From Panulirus ornatus (taxonomy: Eukaryota > Arthropoda > Malacostraca > Decapoda > Palinuridae), in contig NC_092261.1 of NCBI RefSeq assembly GCF_036320965.1, positions 17,189,646 through 17,253,645 of the forward strand: a DNA stretch of 64,000 nt, in the 5' to 3' direction. The position numbers and the translations under genes are program-made. The notes beneath the pieces were generated by a model. That model did no database searches. It was not told the DNA's origin and saw only the letters and a list, made by a program, of their open reading frames with translations. Below, piece by piece: positions 1 to 11,010 of this stretch (position 1 is the stretch's first letter; every line of letters starts with the position of its first letter).

Positions 1-95
1 TTTCCCACCTAATCGTCTTAGATCATCCGATTTTACTGTTATGTGACTTTTCTTCTGATCTACGGTTAGCAAACCTCTTTACAGGCTATCAGATT
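1..95. repeat. Degenerate minisatellite unit, left part of an interrupted array
   Basis: The phrases resembling gatcatccgattttactgtta and ctgatctacggttagcaaacc match the consensus pieces (gaccatcaggtcttctgttatctg; agataacc) of the better preserved arrays at 3115-3435 and 31280-31845. I read this as the left remnant of one array, separated from the 3115-3435 part by the SINE and LINE insertions between them. The match is by eye and degenerate. Confidence 0.35.
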
Positions 96-111
96 CACCC
101 CCCCCCCCTAC

Positions 112-168
112 CCACCCTAGCCGAGACGGCGCGGGCACCTGAGGCCCTAATCAAGGCCATCTCATTTA

Positions 169-170
<2 letters not shown>
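112..170 (-). mobile_element. tRNA-derived SINE, 3' part, left half of an interrupted copy
   Basis: The block around ctagccgagacg...gaggccctaatcaaggccat recurs at 61885-61937 and 63298-63350, each time directly before an (AT)n tract. In those two copies the other side of the (AT)n is a tRNA-like SINE head on the minus strand. Here the (AT)n is followed by LINE copy A, and the matching SINE head appears only after the LINE, at 3001-3125. This segment is therefore the distal half of a SINE split by the LINE. Confidence 0.65.

Positions 171-227
<57 letters not shown>
171..227. repeat. (AT)n microsatellite, internal to the SINE
   Basis: Pure AT dinucleotides. By comparison with the uninterrupted SINE copies at 61.9 and 63.3 kb, this is the left remainder of the SINE's internal (AT)n, into which LINE copy A inserted. 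Confidence 0.9.
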
Positions 228-229
<2 letters not shown>

Positions 230-2726
230 GTGGCAGTTGAGGGAATAATTGGTATGCATGGGGTGTTCAGTGTTGTAAATGGAAATGGTGAAGAGCTTGT
301 AGATTTATGTGCTGAAAAAGGACTGATGATTGGGAATACCTGGTTTAAAAAGCGAGATATACATAAGTATACTTATGTAAGTAGGAGAGATGGCCAGAGA
401 GCGTTATTGGATTACGTGTTAATTGACAGGCGTGCGAAAGAGAGACTTTTGGATGTTAATGTGCTGAGAGGTGCAACTGGAGGGATGTCTGATCATTATC
501 TTGTGGAGGCTAAGGTGAAGATTAGTATGGGTTTTCAGAAAAGAGGAGTGAATGTTGGGGTGAAGAAGGTGGTGAGAGTAAGTGAGCTTGGGAAGGAGAC
601 CTGTGTGGGGAAGTACCAGGAGAGACTGTGTACAGAATGGAAAAAGGTGAGAACAATGGAAGTAAGGGGGATGGGGGAGGAATGGGATGTATTTAGGGAA
701 TCAGTGATGGATTGCGCAAAAGATGCTTGTGGCATGAGAAGAGTGGGAGGTGGGCTGTTTAGAAAGGGTAGTGAGTGGTGGGATGAAGAAGTAAGAGTAT
801 TAGTGAAAGAGAAGAGAGAGGCATTTGGACGATTTTTGCAGGGAAAAAAATGCAATTGAGTGGGAGAAGTATAAAAGAAAGAGACAGGAGGTCAAGAGAA
901 AGGTGCAAGAGGTGAAAAAAAGGGCAAATGAGAGTTGGGGTGAGAGACTATCAGTAAATTTTAGGGAGAATAAAAAGATGTTCTGGAAGGAGGTAAATAG
1001 GGTGCGTAAGACAAGGGAGCAAATGGGAACTTCAGTGAAGGGCGTAAATGGGGAGGTGATAACAAGTAGTGGTGATATGAGAAGGAGATGGAATGAGTAT
1101 TTTGAAGGTTTGTTGAATGTGTCTGATGACAGAGTGGCAGATATAGGGTGTTTGGGTCGAGGTGGTGTGCAAAGTGAGAGGGTTAGGGAAAATGATTTGG
1201 TAAACAGAGAAGAGGTAGTAAAAGCTTTGCGGAAGATGAAAGCCGGCAAGGCAGCAGGTTTGGATGGTATTGCAGTGGAATTTATTAAAAAAGGGGGTGA
1301 CTGTATTGTTGACTGGTTGGTAAGGTTATTTAATGTATGTATGACTCATGGTGAGGTGCCTGAGGATTGGCGGAATGCGTGCATAGTGCCATTGTACAAA
1401 GGCAAAGGGGATAAGAGTGAGTGCTCAAATTACAGAGGTATAAGTTTGTTGAGTATTCCTGGTAAATTATATGGGAGGGTATTGATTGAGAGGGTGAAGG
1501 CATGTACAGAGCATCAGATTGGGGAAGAGCAGTGCGGTTTCAGAAGTGGTAGAGGATGTGTGGATCAGGTGTTTGCTTTGAAGAATGTATGTGAGAAATA
1601 CTTAGAAAAGCAAATGGATTTGTATGTAGCATTTATGGATCTGGAGAAGGCATATGATAGAGTTGATAGAGATGCTCTGTGGAAGGTATTAAGAATATAT
1701 GGTGTGGGAGGCAAGTTGTTAGAAGCAGTGAAAAGTTTTTATCGAGGATGTAAGGCATGTGTACGTGTAGGAAGAGAGGAAAGTGATTGGTTCTCAGTGA
1801 ATGTAGGTTTGCGGCAGGGGTGTGTGATGTCTCCATGGTTGTTTAATTTGTTTATGGATGGGGTTGTTAGGGAGGTAAATGCAAGAGTCCTGGAAAGAGG
1901 GGCAAGTATGAAGTCTGTTGGGGATGAGAGAGCTTGGGAAGTGAGTCAGTTGTTGTTCGCTGATGATACAGCGCTGGTGGCTGATTCATGTGAGAAACTG
2001 CAGAAGCTGGTGACTGAGTTTGGTAAAGTGTGTGGAAGAAGAAAGTTGAGAGTAAATGTGAATAAGAGCAAGGTTATTAGGTACAGTAGGGGTGAGGGTC
2101 AAATCAATTGGGAGGTGAGTTTGAATGGAGAAAAACTGGAGGAAGTGAAGTGTTTTAGATATCTGGGAGTGGATCTGTCAGCGGATGGAACCATGGAAGC
2201 GGAAGTGGATCATAGGGTGGGGGAGGGGGCGAAAATTTTGGGAGCCTTGAAAAATGTGTGGAAGTCGAGAACATTATCTCGGAAAGCAAAAATGGGTATG
2301 TTTGAGGAATAGTGGTTCCAACAATGTTGTATGGTTGCGAGGCGTGGGCTATGGATAGAGATGTGCGCAGGAGGATGGATGTGCTGGAAATGAGATGTTT
2401 GAGGACAATGTGTGGTGTGAGGTGGTTTGATCGAGTGAGTAACGTAAGGGTAAGAGAGATGTGTGGAAATAAAAAGAGCGTGGTTGAGAGAGCAGAAGAG
2501 GGTGTTTTGAAGTGGTTTGGGCACATGGAGAGAATGAGTGAGGAGAGATTGACCAAGAGGATATATGTGTCGGAGGTGGAGGGAACGAGGAGAAGAGGGA
2601 GACCAAATTGGAGGTGGAAAGATGGAGTGAAAAAGATTTTGTGTGATCGGGGCCTGAACATGCAGGAGGGTGAAAGGAGGGCAAGGAAATAGAGTGAATT
2701 GGAGCGATGTGGTATACAGGGGTTGA
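230..2726 (+). pseudogene. LINE A endonuclease/reverse transcriptase, three frameshifts
   Basis: The protein would nick target DNA and copy the LINE RNA by target-primed reverse transcription. Segment one (230 to about 850) holds the end of an APE-type endonuclease, with LDYVLID near residue 60 and the SDH motif near residue 87. Segment two (about 846-2312) holds the RT: SNYRGISLLS near residue 201, motif A AFMDLEKAYDRVD near 268, motif B GLRQGCVMSP near 327, and catalytic LLFADDTALV near 376. Segment three (about 2305-2726) is a basic C-terminal domain with KWFGHMERM and RRGRPNWRWKDGV. Breaks fall at an A7 run (844-850), at gaggaatag near 2305 (other copies have one more A), and at ggaaatag near 2690 (one A extra). 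The first 5' codons are missing. All breaks lie at A runs, so sequencing error is possible for each. Confidence 0.85.
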
Positions 2727-2877
2727 CGTGCTGTCAGTGGATTGAATCAAGGCATGTGAAGCGTCTGGGGTAAACCATGGAAAGCTGAGGTATGTATATT
2801 TGCGTGTGTGGACGTATGTATGTACATGTGTATGGGGGGGGGGTGGGCCATTTCTTTCGTCTGTTTCCTTGCGCTAC

Positions 2878-2891
2878 CTCGCAAACGCGGG
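2878..2891 (+). other. LINE A 3'-terminal hairpin
   Basis: CTCGC-AAAC-GCGGG forms a 5-bp stem (one G-U pair) with a 4-nt loop, some 20 nt before the poly(A). The same stem occurs in other LINE tails and, with a different loop, in the family-2 SINE-like element, for example CTCGC-TAGC-GCGGG at 48.59 kb. In several known LINE/SINE pairs a shared 3' hairpin is what the RT recognises; applying that here is inference. Confidence 0.6.
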
Positions 2892-2911
2892 AGACAGCGA
2901 CAAAGTATAAT

Positions 2912-2926
<15 letters not shown>

Positions 2927-3000
<74 letters not shown>
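2927..3000. repeat. (AT)n microsatellite at the LINE A 3' junction
   Basis: Pure AT dinucleotides between the LINE poly(A) and the tRNA-like SINE head. It is the right remainder of the SINE's internal (AT)n. Confidence 0.9.
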
Positions 3001-3004
<4 letters not shown>

Positions 3005-3125
3005 AACTCTAGGGATGGATGAACAGCTGCGTTGACTGTGGACCATGATCCGAAGCTATACACTCAGCCCTGGGCGGCCCGTGAATGAATCACGGTCAGG
3101 AACGTTAACCGCTTTCCCTTGTTCT
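3001..3125 (-). mobile_element. tRNA-derived SINE head, right half of the copy split by LINE A
   Basis: The plus-strand text ggatgaacagctgcgttgac and ctgggcggcccgtgaatg matches 62036-62140, where the intact SINE carries A- and B-box-like promoter sequences on the minus strand. Here the B box has decayed (gatccgaagc in place of gattcgaacc). The outer end runs into minisatellite sequence near 3120. Confidence 0.65.
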
Positions 3126-3435
3126 CCTATGCACCGTCCTCCAGTAGATAACCCTGTCATTACCATCAAACCTCCCGTTACCTGTCCTTCACATGTAGTC
3201 TTATATCCCCTCCTCCAGTACATAACCTCGTCATAGACCATCCGATCTGTCCACCTGTCCCTCCCAAGTACTGTCCTCCAGTAAATAGCCTAGAAATAAA
3301 CAAATTTGTTATCTGTCCATCTGTCCCTTCCAAGTACTCCCATGGTCTGTCCTGCATGAGTCGACTACGTCCCAGACCATCAGATCTTCTGTTATCTGTC
3401 CATCCCATACACTTCTTACCGTCATCTCTTCTGAT
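3115..3435. repeat. Minisatellite, about 65-75-bp unit, four or five degenerate copies
   Basis: Units contain, in order, a piece like ccagtagataacc, one like gaccatcagatcttctgtta, and one like cccaagtactgtcctcc. The same unit forms the array at 31280-31845 and probably the left edge of the window (1-95). The open frames here are short and incidental. Confidence 0.65.
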
Positions 3436-3439
3436 GGTC

Positions 3440-3812
3440 TGAAATGACTGGGTCTATACGAAAGCTACTGCAGCTGGCGTTCATTTGGCCATTTCACTCC
3501 TCCGGAACTGTAAACTTGTGAGTTACGGCAGCCAACCAGTCCAACACATAAATCTCTCCCGGACATATATATCCTCGGCTTCTTCCCTTCAATATGTTTC
3601 CCAGAACTCTAGTGAGCTGTGATCTCGCAGAGGCGAGCTTTTCAATCTATATTTCGAGTTTTCCCTCCTTCAAAAGACAGTTTGGCGATCCATACATATT
3701 TTCCAAGTTTCTCTACATTTTCATTCTTCTCACTTGTACCACAGTACACAAACTTTTTTATCATAGGTTAAATTTCTCAATACCTCTCGCAAAAGGTGCC
3801 TGTCTCCCAGCG

Positions 3813-3854
<42 letters not shown>

Positions 3855-4690
3855 AAAACCTTTATTCTGACATTACTCAGAGACCCTGGCACATTTCGTA
3901 GTCAGTCTTTCGACACAAAACTTAAAAAGCTGATACTTCAAACCCTGAACCCGTTTCTCATCAGAAGGTCACTGCAATCTATCTAAACCGCAGACGAATC
4001 TTACTCGCTATCGGTTGCTTGCGAGGAGCCTAATCCACGACTTCGTAAGAAGGATGGTTGGTGACGCCGAAGTAGGCGCGCCGCCCGTGCAAGGGCCGTC
4101 ACAAGGAGCGACGTTACGCACGATAAACACATTCGATTTCCTTTACTTTGTGAGGAAAAATTGCCATTACAACTTCGCGAGGTGCCGTCACCTGCACACA
4201 CAGGTGCCTGTGATGTCGCTCTAACGTAGTTTCAGGACGACGTGACATCCGGATGGCAAGAGGATCAGCGACCCGTCAATCTCTTCAAAACTCTAGAATC
4301 CCTCTTGAATAAACCGGTGATTCGCTTTAGAATTTGTTCGTTCACCTTTCCATTCATCAACTTTATTGTGCATTCGTATATCTTATCTCTATACAGTCTA
4401 CTCAAAATGAACTCTCATCTCAATTACTAACTTTAAATTTACTGGTATCGTATAAGAGTCCCTTGCAGAATTACCCCTAATGAGCAATCTTGAAAGATTA
4501 ACATAATAATACTAATCTACTTCATGAATCATCCACCAACCCCGTCTTTCGCCGTGAGAAACGTCCTCCTTGCGTCTGAACCTTCCAGATAAACTGCAGA
4601 AAATAATGAAATGTAAATAGTCTCGTGTTGAGGTCGTCAGGTTTCGAACAGAGAGGGTTCAAGACTTGAAAGATATCCCAAATGCTTTTA
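3440..4690. other. No recognisable gene; contains one (CA)n tract
   Basis: Apart from (CA)n at 3814-3851, I recognise nothing. Open frames up to 130 codons exist (3594-3986), but that one reads through the CA repeat as a His-Thr run and has no domain signature. Confidence 0.5.
3814..3851. repeat. (CA)n microsatellite
   Basis: Uninterrupted CA dinucleotides. Confidence 0.95.
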
Positions 4691-4779
4691 GAATGTTAAA
4701 TCTCTTTATTCCAAATGCATTCAGTATGTTAAATCTCTTATATAGTAGTTTCTCTGTTTACAGCGCATATGTTCAGTTG

Positions 4780-4975
4780 TATAAATACTCATTACACCAT
4801 GCCACAGGACCCCTCATGCCCGAAACACAACGACACTAAAGTCACCGAAGACTTTACTCCTAAACTGCCCTGTGCTTGCCCCTCGCCCCAGAAAGAAAGA
4901 CACAAAACTAGCTATCCCGTCCGTTGGAGCAAGCCAGCTTCCTGAGCGCTGTAGAGGGATAGAAGGCGATCCTGA
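4780..4975 (+). pseudogene. Decayed Jockey-like LINE C-terminus fragment
   Basis: The stretch reading caggacccctcatgcccg...gcaagccagcttcctgagcgctg is a diverged version of 6283-6440. With frameshifts it reads as the end of a Jockey-clade polyprotein: a Cys-containing segment, then a tail like WSKPASFLSAV. This resembles the LW.RP..VA.FL ending of Jockey elements. It is too broken to define ends. Confidence 0.4.
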
Positions 4976-6040
4976 GGCAGGAAAGTAAAGGCAAAAGTAG
5001 TTATTCTACAGTGATATGGTTAGGCTTGCCATCCTGTTCTGTTTGATGTCTAACAGACTCTTAAGAGAAGTTTCGCTTGTTCCTCAAAAGTTATTCAGGT
5101 GACTCTTCTGTTTGTTTAACTTTGTTCACTTGGATCAACCTATACAAACTCTACGATCACGGGATTTCTTCCTCTTCATCAGTAACAGATGAATCTCTGT
5201 TCACTAGGTCCCCAAGCTGTTCACTAGGAAGAGATGACTGTTCTTGTTCTCAAAGTAAACGCAGCTGTTCAACTCGTAACTTAGTATTTAGAACCACTAA
5301 ACTAACTTGTCTTGAGCCAGAGACATCATAAAGATCGACTGTCCTAAACATAACGCAGAACCTACGTTACCCAGATACTTTTATAAGCCACAACTGCACT
5401 CAAGTTCAACTTTTCCCTTTGCAAGACTATGTCATGGACAAAGACACACGTATATCCTTCATCCTCTCCATACTCTGGCCCTCCAGAGCATTTACTGAGG
5501 AATGGGAGTAATCACATAACTAGATCGCATTTCCACTGCTAGTTAGGTATATTTCTTTTCCTTTGGTGAATTAAGGAAACAGCGAGGCGGATGGCCGACA
5601 CCTAGTAATTACTCGCTTCAGCGAGATCCGTGTGTGGCACTGAGGACATCGTTAAGGCCACGTCTCGAACCAATGGCTTTGGAATCGAAATGAAACAGGG
5701 AAAATCCCGTGCGTACGTACATCCTCGCGCTTCTCAACAATACCTATGGACGTTTTGTTCCACCGAGTCCAAATCTCTTCCTTCCATGGCTGCAAGGTTA
5801 CGTGACACCTTGAATCACCGCTCCAAGTCTAAACTCTTGTTACAGCCTTGAGCACTGCGGTCCAACCTTCGAGTACGACTATGCACGACCTCTGAGAATG
5901 ATGTCAAAGCCATTTATGTAATTCAGAGATATTTCTTTTTATATACATATTCGTCATCTCCAACGTTAACGAGGTAGCGTCAAGAACATTGGATTGAGCC
6001 CCAAAGGAAAAAAAAAAATCCTTTGCTCACACTCCATCAA
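4976..6040. other. No recognisable gene
   Basis: Short open frames (for example 5077-5331, Ser/Cys-rich, 84 codons) show no motif I can name. No repeat structure stands out. Confidence 0.45.
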
Positions 6041-6455
6041 CCTCTACCCACAGATCTCCTGAACCCAGTAAACGTAACAGTGACAAGACACATACACAAC
6101 GAAATAACCTGACAAGCATTCAACAGCCGCTCTCGTAACTCTGCCTTTAACACCATCCCACCTGATATACATCCCTCCGAAACCTAACTCCCCAAACAAA
6201 CACGAGTCACACTTTCCCATCTACGTTCTGAACAACGCCCATCCTTACATCACCAACAAACACCGATTCAACACATCCCAGGACCCTTCATGCCTGCGAG
6301 GCAGCAACTGCAATGAAGATATCGAAGGTTTACAGTTCAGACGCTCCGTACTCCCCAAACACAGATACTCACACATCACTGCATTTTGTGACCTATGGTC
6401 CCGCCCGGTGGACGTGGGCGGCTTCCTGAGCGCTGCGGGAGTTTCTTAAAGAGAA
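6041..6455 (+). pseudogene. Decayed Jockey-like LINE C-terminal region
   Basis: With frameshifts the text reads as LPKQTRVTLSHLRSEQRPSL followed by a Cys-rich patch and LWSRPVDVGGFLSAAG. This order (LPR..R..L.QLRS, a short Cys motif, then LW.RP..VA.FL.AAG) is the usual C-terminal end of Jockey-clade non-LTR retrotransposons. The phrase cttcctgagcgctg is shared with the fragment ending near 4960. No RT motifs remain upstream. Confidence 0.5.
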
Positions 6456-6483
6456 AATGAATTCCTGGTTAGGAATCAAGTAT

Positions 6484-6510
6484 ACACACACACACACACA
6501 CACACACACA
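6484..6510. repeat. (CA)n microsatellite
   Basis: Short CA run. Confidence 0.9.
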
Positions 6511-6859
6511 TATCATATATAACGATAGTTCACTCTAGTCTTGTCTCACTCAGAAATCATGATCGGAGAAGATCTCACCCCTATGCCTTACTTACGTCTT
6601 GTACCCCATAGCTTCATAATTAACACGAACGCCTGCTAATCTGCGTATCAATTCCAGTACCATACATGTCACATCCAAGTCCATTTCCGAAATACGAAAG
6701 CAGCAGGAATCATACACCGCCCTTCATTTCGTAACGCCTGGGGACTTCTCACTTTGCCTAATGCAGAGTGTTACCCTCTCATCACCCTGCTGGACGATTA
6801 CCTATAAACCCCAGCCAGACCACCTGTTACTACATTACTTGATTCAGCACTCCCGTGTC

Positions 6860-8086
<1,227 letters not shown>

Positions 8087-8155
8087 AAGGATCACAATTT
8101 TGCGCGTGATCAAGGTATTCCTATGAGTCCACGGGGAAAATGAAACACGATAAGT

Positions 8156-8196
8156 TCCCAAGTGCACTTTCGTGTTACATTCACATCATCAGGGGA
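8156..8196 (-). ncRNA. Hammerhead-like ribozyme core (candidate), left arm
   Basis: Mirror copy of the 8303-8343 motif on the opposite strand. It has the same core, stem III palindrome and stem I strands, with a slightly different stem II region. The same stem II weakness applies. Confidence 0.35.
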
Positions 8197-8302
8197 GACA
8201 CAAGAGAGAAATAGAAGTCAGTTGGTAAACTTGTTTACCAAATGGCGTCCTAGCTTCGTCTCTTCGATGTATATCAACTGACTCCTATTTCTCTCTTGTG
8301 TC

Positions 8303-8343
8303 TCCCCTGATGATGTGAATATTACACGAAAGTGCACTTGGGA
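8303..8343 (+). ncRNA. Hammerhead-like ribozyme core (candidate), right arm
   Basis: Elements in order: stem I strand TCCC (8303-8306), CTGATGA (8307-8313), stem II region (8314-8327), GAAA (8328-8331), palindromic stem III AGTGCACT (8331-8338), H17 = T (8339), stem I return GGGA (8340-8343). This is the type I layout with tiny stem III seen in retroelement hammerheads. The weak point is stem II: GTG/CAC pairs only if one T is left over after CTGATGA, so the usual G10.1-C11.1 pair is not met. Predicted cleavage follows 8339. Confidence 0.35.
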
Positions 8344-8378
8344 TCTTATCGTGTTTCATTTTCCCCGTGGACTCATAG

Positions 8379-8380
<2 letters not shown>

Positions 8381-8457
<77 letters not shown>
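8381..8457. repeat. (AT)n microsatellite
   Basis: Pure AT dinucleotides abutting the right arm of the foldback element. Confidence 0.95.
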
Positions 8458-8458
<1 letters not shown>

Positions 8459-9744
8459 TATCATCATTTTTCTATCGCTATCACTCAGATTTCGCCCCAA
8501 CCTTTCTTTCTCCATCTCTACACACTCGTACATCAAAATCTGTCCTAAGACATTTAAGTTGCCCGTCTGAACCACCAGCGGAAGACAATAAAAATATCCT
8601 GAGCAGCCTCTGCAGAGGACACTTCCTGTAGACTTCTACATCACGGAATGCCACGAGCGATGACAACCCCGCTTGCGTGAGACCCACGGACAGACTCCAC
8701 GAATGACACAGTTTACCCAACACAGATCTTATAGGGGGTCTTCTTTCTTTCACTTCTTGTCCCATTCTACACGCAATAGCGTAATCCTCCGAGAAAACAC
8801 GCCCTCCTGCAAGGGGACAGGACCTTGGCAGACCGAGGTGGCATCATGAACTCCTGAGACAAAGAGATTCTATGCCTCGTAGGACCGAGAAGCACAAAAG
8901 CTTTAAACAGAACGAGACGTTTTAAATCTCCCGCTGGACCAGATACGATTCCCGAACCCAGATGTACCAGGATCCGTGAAGGACCGGATGAGCATACATG
9001 AACCAGGGATTTGAGAATGAGAAAAACGCAAGATTGCTAATCTACACAGAGACCCCCCCTTCCCCCTCGGGCAGGTTAGAGTTCCACGAACCCCTGTTAG
9101 ACCGAGAGGTCCGTGACCCCCTCATAAACCGAGACACCAGAAGGAGCCTCCATGGACCGAGGAACGAGGACAGTACGTGATTATGTTACCTAAATATGCG
9201 CAAATATATATCTAAAACGACCCAGTCCATCCATAACGGCAACCACCCCATCAAACACGACTCCCACAAAGCGAGATGCAATGCTTCTCCCACAACCTTC
9301 GTTATGTTCGTAAGAACAGCACTCACAACATTAGCCCTTGGCTTCCTGGCCAGAAGACATTAAACAAAAGTTATATCCTAAAAGAACGCCCGTTATATGT
9401 AAGGAGACCAACGTATTCGCCAGCCCAGACAAGATCCGACGTAGGATGTGTGGGGCGAGGCTGACATCACAACCCTCTACTGCTCGCTGTTGGGAGTCGG
9501 TGTTCGCACATCTTTCCGTCACATACCCTAACCAAACATCCACTTCCTAATTTCCTGTTCAAACAATCAATTACTTTCGTGATTACGTGCAAAGTTAAAT
9601 GAAAATTAGCTGCTAAATCTGCATGATTTTTACGATTCTTTAAAAATGTAATTCAGTCATCGCTGGTTTTACTACGGGCTTGGGTATTGGAACAAAACGA
9701 AATTCAGTCCTCAGTGCAAGGCAACTGATGAAGTAACTATAATA
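8458..9744. other. No recognisable gene; possible very degenerate repeat
   Basis: From about 8820 to 9175, phrases such as ggaccgag, cctgag and gaccccc recur loosely and could be an eroded minisatellite, but I cannot fix a unit. The rest shows nothing. Confidence 0.35.
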
Positions 9745-10190
9745 CGCCGTATACTGTCATATGACGTGTTAGGGAAAAGCGCGTCTCAATCTGTAACGCT
9801 TCAGAAAGACCTACATCACTTGCTTTATAACGTGTCGCCTGCTGTATCATGCGTCAAGACAGACGCACGTCACTTGCTTCCCAACGTGTTAGACTTGCGT
9901 CACCCGCAGTACAACGTGTCAGGAAGACATGTACTGTATAACATGTCAGAAAGACAAGCGTCACGTGCTGTATGACGTGTGAGAAAGACGTATACCACAT
10001 GCTCGACAACGCGTGAGGGACATGCTCACCACTTACGTCACAACATGGTACAGACACTCATGTTACCTGCTCTGTGCCGTCAACAAGACGCGTATATGTA
10101 AATCTCTCTCTTTGAGGTACATGTCACATGGTCTATAATGACACGGAAGATCACGTCACCAGCTCAATGATGTCTCGTGTTAACGCTGCT
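9745..10190. repeat. Degenerate minisatellite, about 35-45-bp unit
   Basis: Roughly ten repeats of a module built from aacgtgtcagaaagac, then gcgtcact(t)gct, then gtataac or ccaac. Units vary in length and sequence. Neighbours are unrelated to it. Confidence 0.6.
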
Positions 10191-10315
10191 CACACCGCTT
10201 ATCAGCATCACCCACGCTGACACTCCCATTACACAGAGCTTAAGCTTCTTACATATTTACCCCAAGAGTCTATATAGCAGGAAGACCTCTTTTTAGTAAA
10301 GAAATCTGGTGCTAA

Positions 10316-10500
10316 ACAGGGCCTTCATCCAGAGGCTCCCACAGCCCAAGGCTACGTTGTTTCCAGTGGCAGGGAAAACGCGAACTCCCCCTGGAGTAAG
10401 AAGCCGTTGACGAGACTGTACTCCCAGTGATAAAACGTTGCCAAACATGTTTTTTTTTTTTTTTCACTCGCGGTGTAACCTCACGTAGGTGGAGTCGGTC
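10316..10500. repeat. Dispersed repeat, copy 1 (second copy at 30515-30685)
   Basis: Shared blocks in the same order: gaggctc(c)cacagcccaag, caggga(aa) with actcc, gactgtactcccag, and gcggtgtaacct. In both copies the repeat is followed by simple or tandem sequence: a 21-bp minisatellite here, (AT)n at 30.7 kb. Function unknown. Confidence 0.6.
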
Positions 10501-10504
10501 CTCT

Positions 10505-10905
10505 CCATAAACAGCGCTCAACCGCTTGAGCAGAACCATACGATCCTTAAGCACGGCGGTACTATGGTCAATCAGTACAACGTAACGACCCTTGCGCACG
10601 ACGGCACTACGTTCAACGTGCACAACGGCATGACCCCTGAGCACCCAAGCACGGTCACTGATGAAAACTGAACGACCCTTGAGCACACATGTGCAATGCT
10701 CGAGCACGACGGTGCTACGGTCACAGAGCACAACGGAACGACCCCTGATCATGAAAGCACGGTTACTGAGCACATATGTAACGACTCCTGAGCACGACGC
10801 TACTATGATCACTGAGCACAGCGGCACGACCCCCGAGGTCCAAGAGCACGCCACTGAGCACAATGGTACGGTCCTTTAGGCACGACGGTAGAGCTCCTGA
10901 GTATG
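10505..10905. repeat. Dispersed 21-bp minisatellite, degenerate copy
   Basis: The unit is about 21-24 bp: acgacccttgagcac followed by gacggt or aacggc variants. The same unit forms a cleaner array at 25150-25510 and a short one at 50295-50470. The repetitive open frames on both strands are products of this array. Confidence 0.7.
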
Positions 10906-10914
10906 AGTGGCTGG

Positions 10915-11010
10915 CCACTGGCCTTTTCCCTGACTTTTAAGGGTTAGGTCAAAGGTCACGCCGTCATACTTAAGGGTCGAAACATCGTGCTGACAGGTGA
11001 CATCATTTTT
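10915..11010. repeat. Flanking block of the 21-bp minisatellite, shared with 58950-59045
   Basis: The text ctgacttttaagggttaggtc, then aaaggtcacgc, then gtcatacttaagggtcg recurs with changes near 58960. It appears to be a conserved edge of the same composite repeat. Confidence 0.5.

Larger units (their letters stand above)
228..2926 (+). mobile_element. LINE copy A, non-LTR retrotransposon, 5'-truncated
   Basis: This is the longest relatively young copy of the dominant LINE family. It starts inside the endonuclease domain directly after (AT)n, runs through RT and the C-terminal domain to a stop at 2724-2726, and has a short 3'UTR (2727-2911) and poly(A) (2912-2926) followed by another (AT)n. 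The 3'UTR is the short form: the text after ccatggaaagctg jumps straight to the gtatgtatatttgcgtgtg segment, without the roughly 270-bp middle part kept in copy E and the 14031-14440 fragment. Near the end a hairpin CTCGC-AAAC-GCGGG (2878-2891) precedes the tail. It is flanked by the two halves of a SINE. The clade cannot be fixed by eye. Confidence 0.88.

Noticed and set aside
8222..8241. Small palindrome in the foldback spacer as a transcription-factor operator
   Set aside because: It is part of the repeated element; there is no adjacent gene to regulate.
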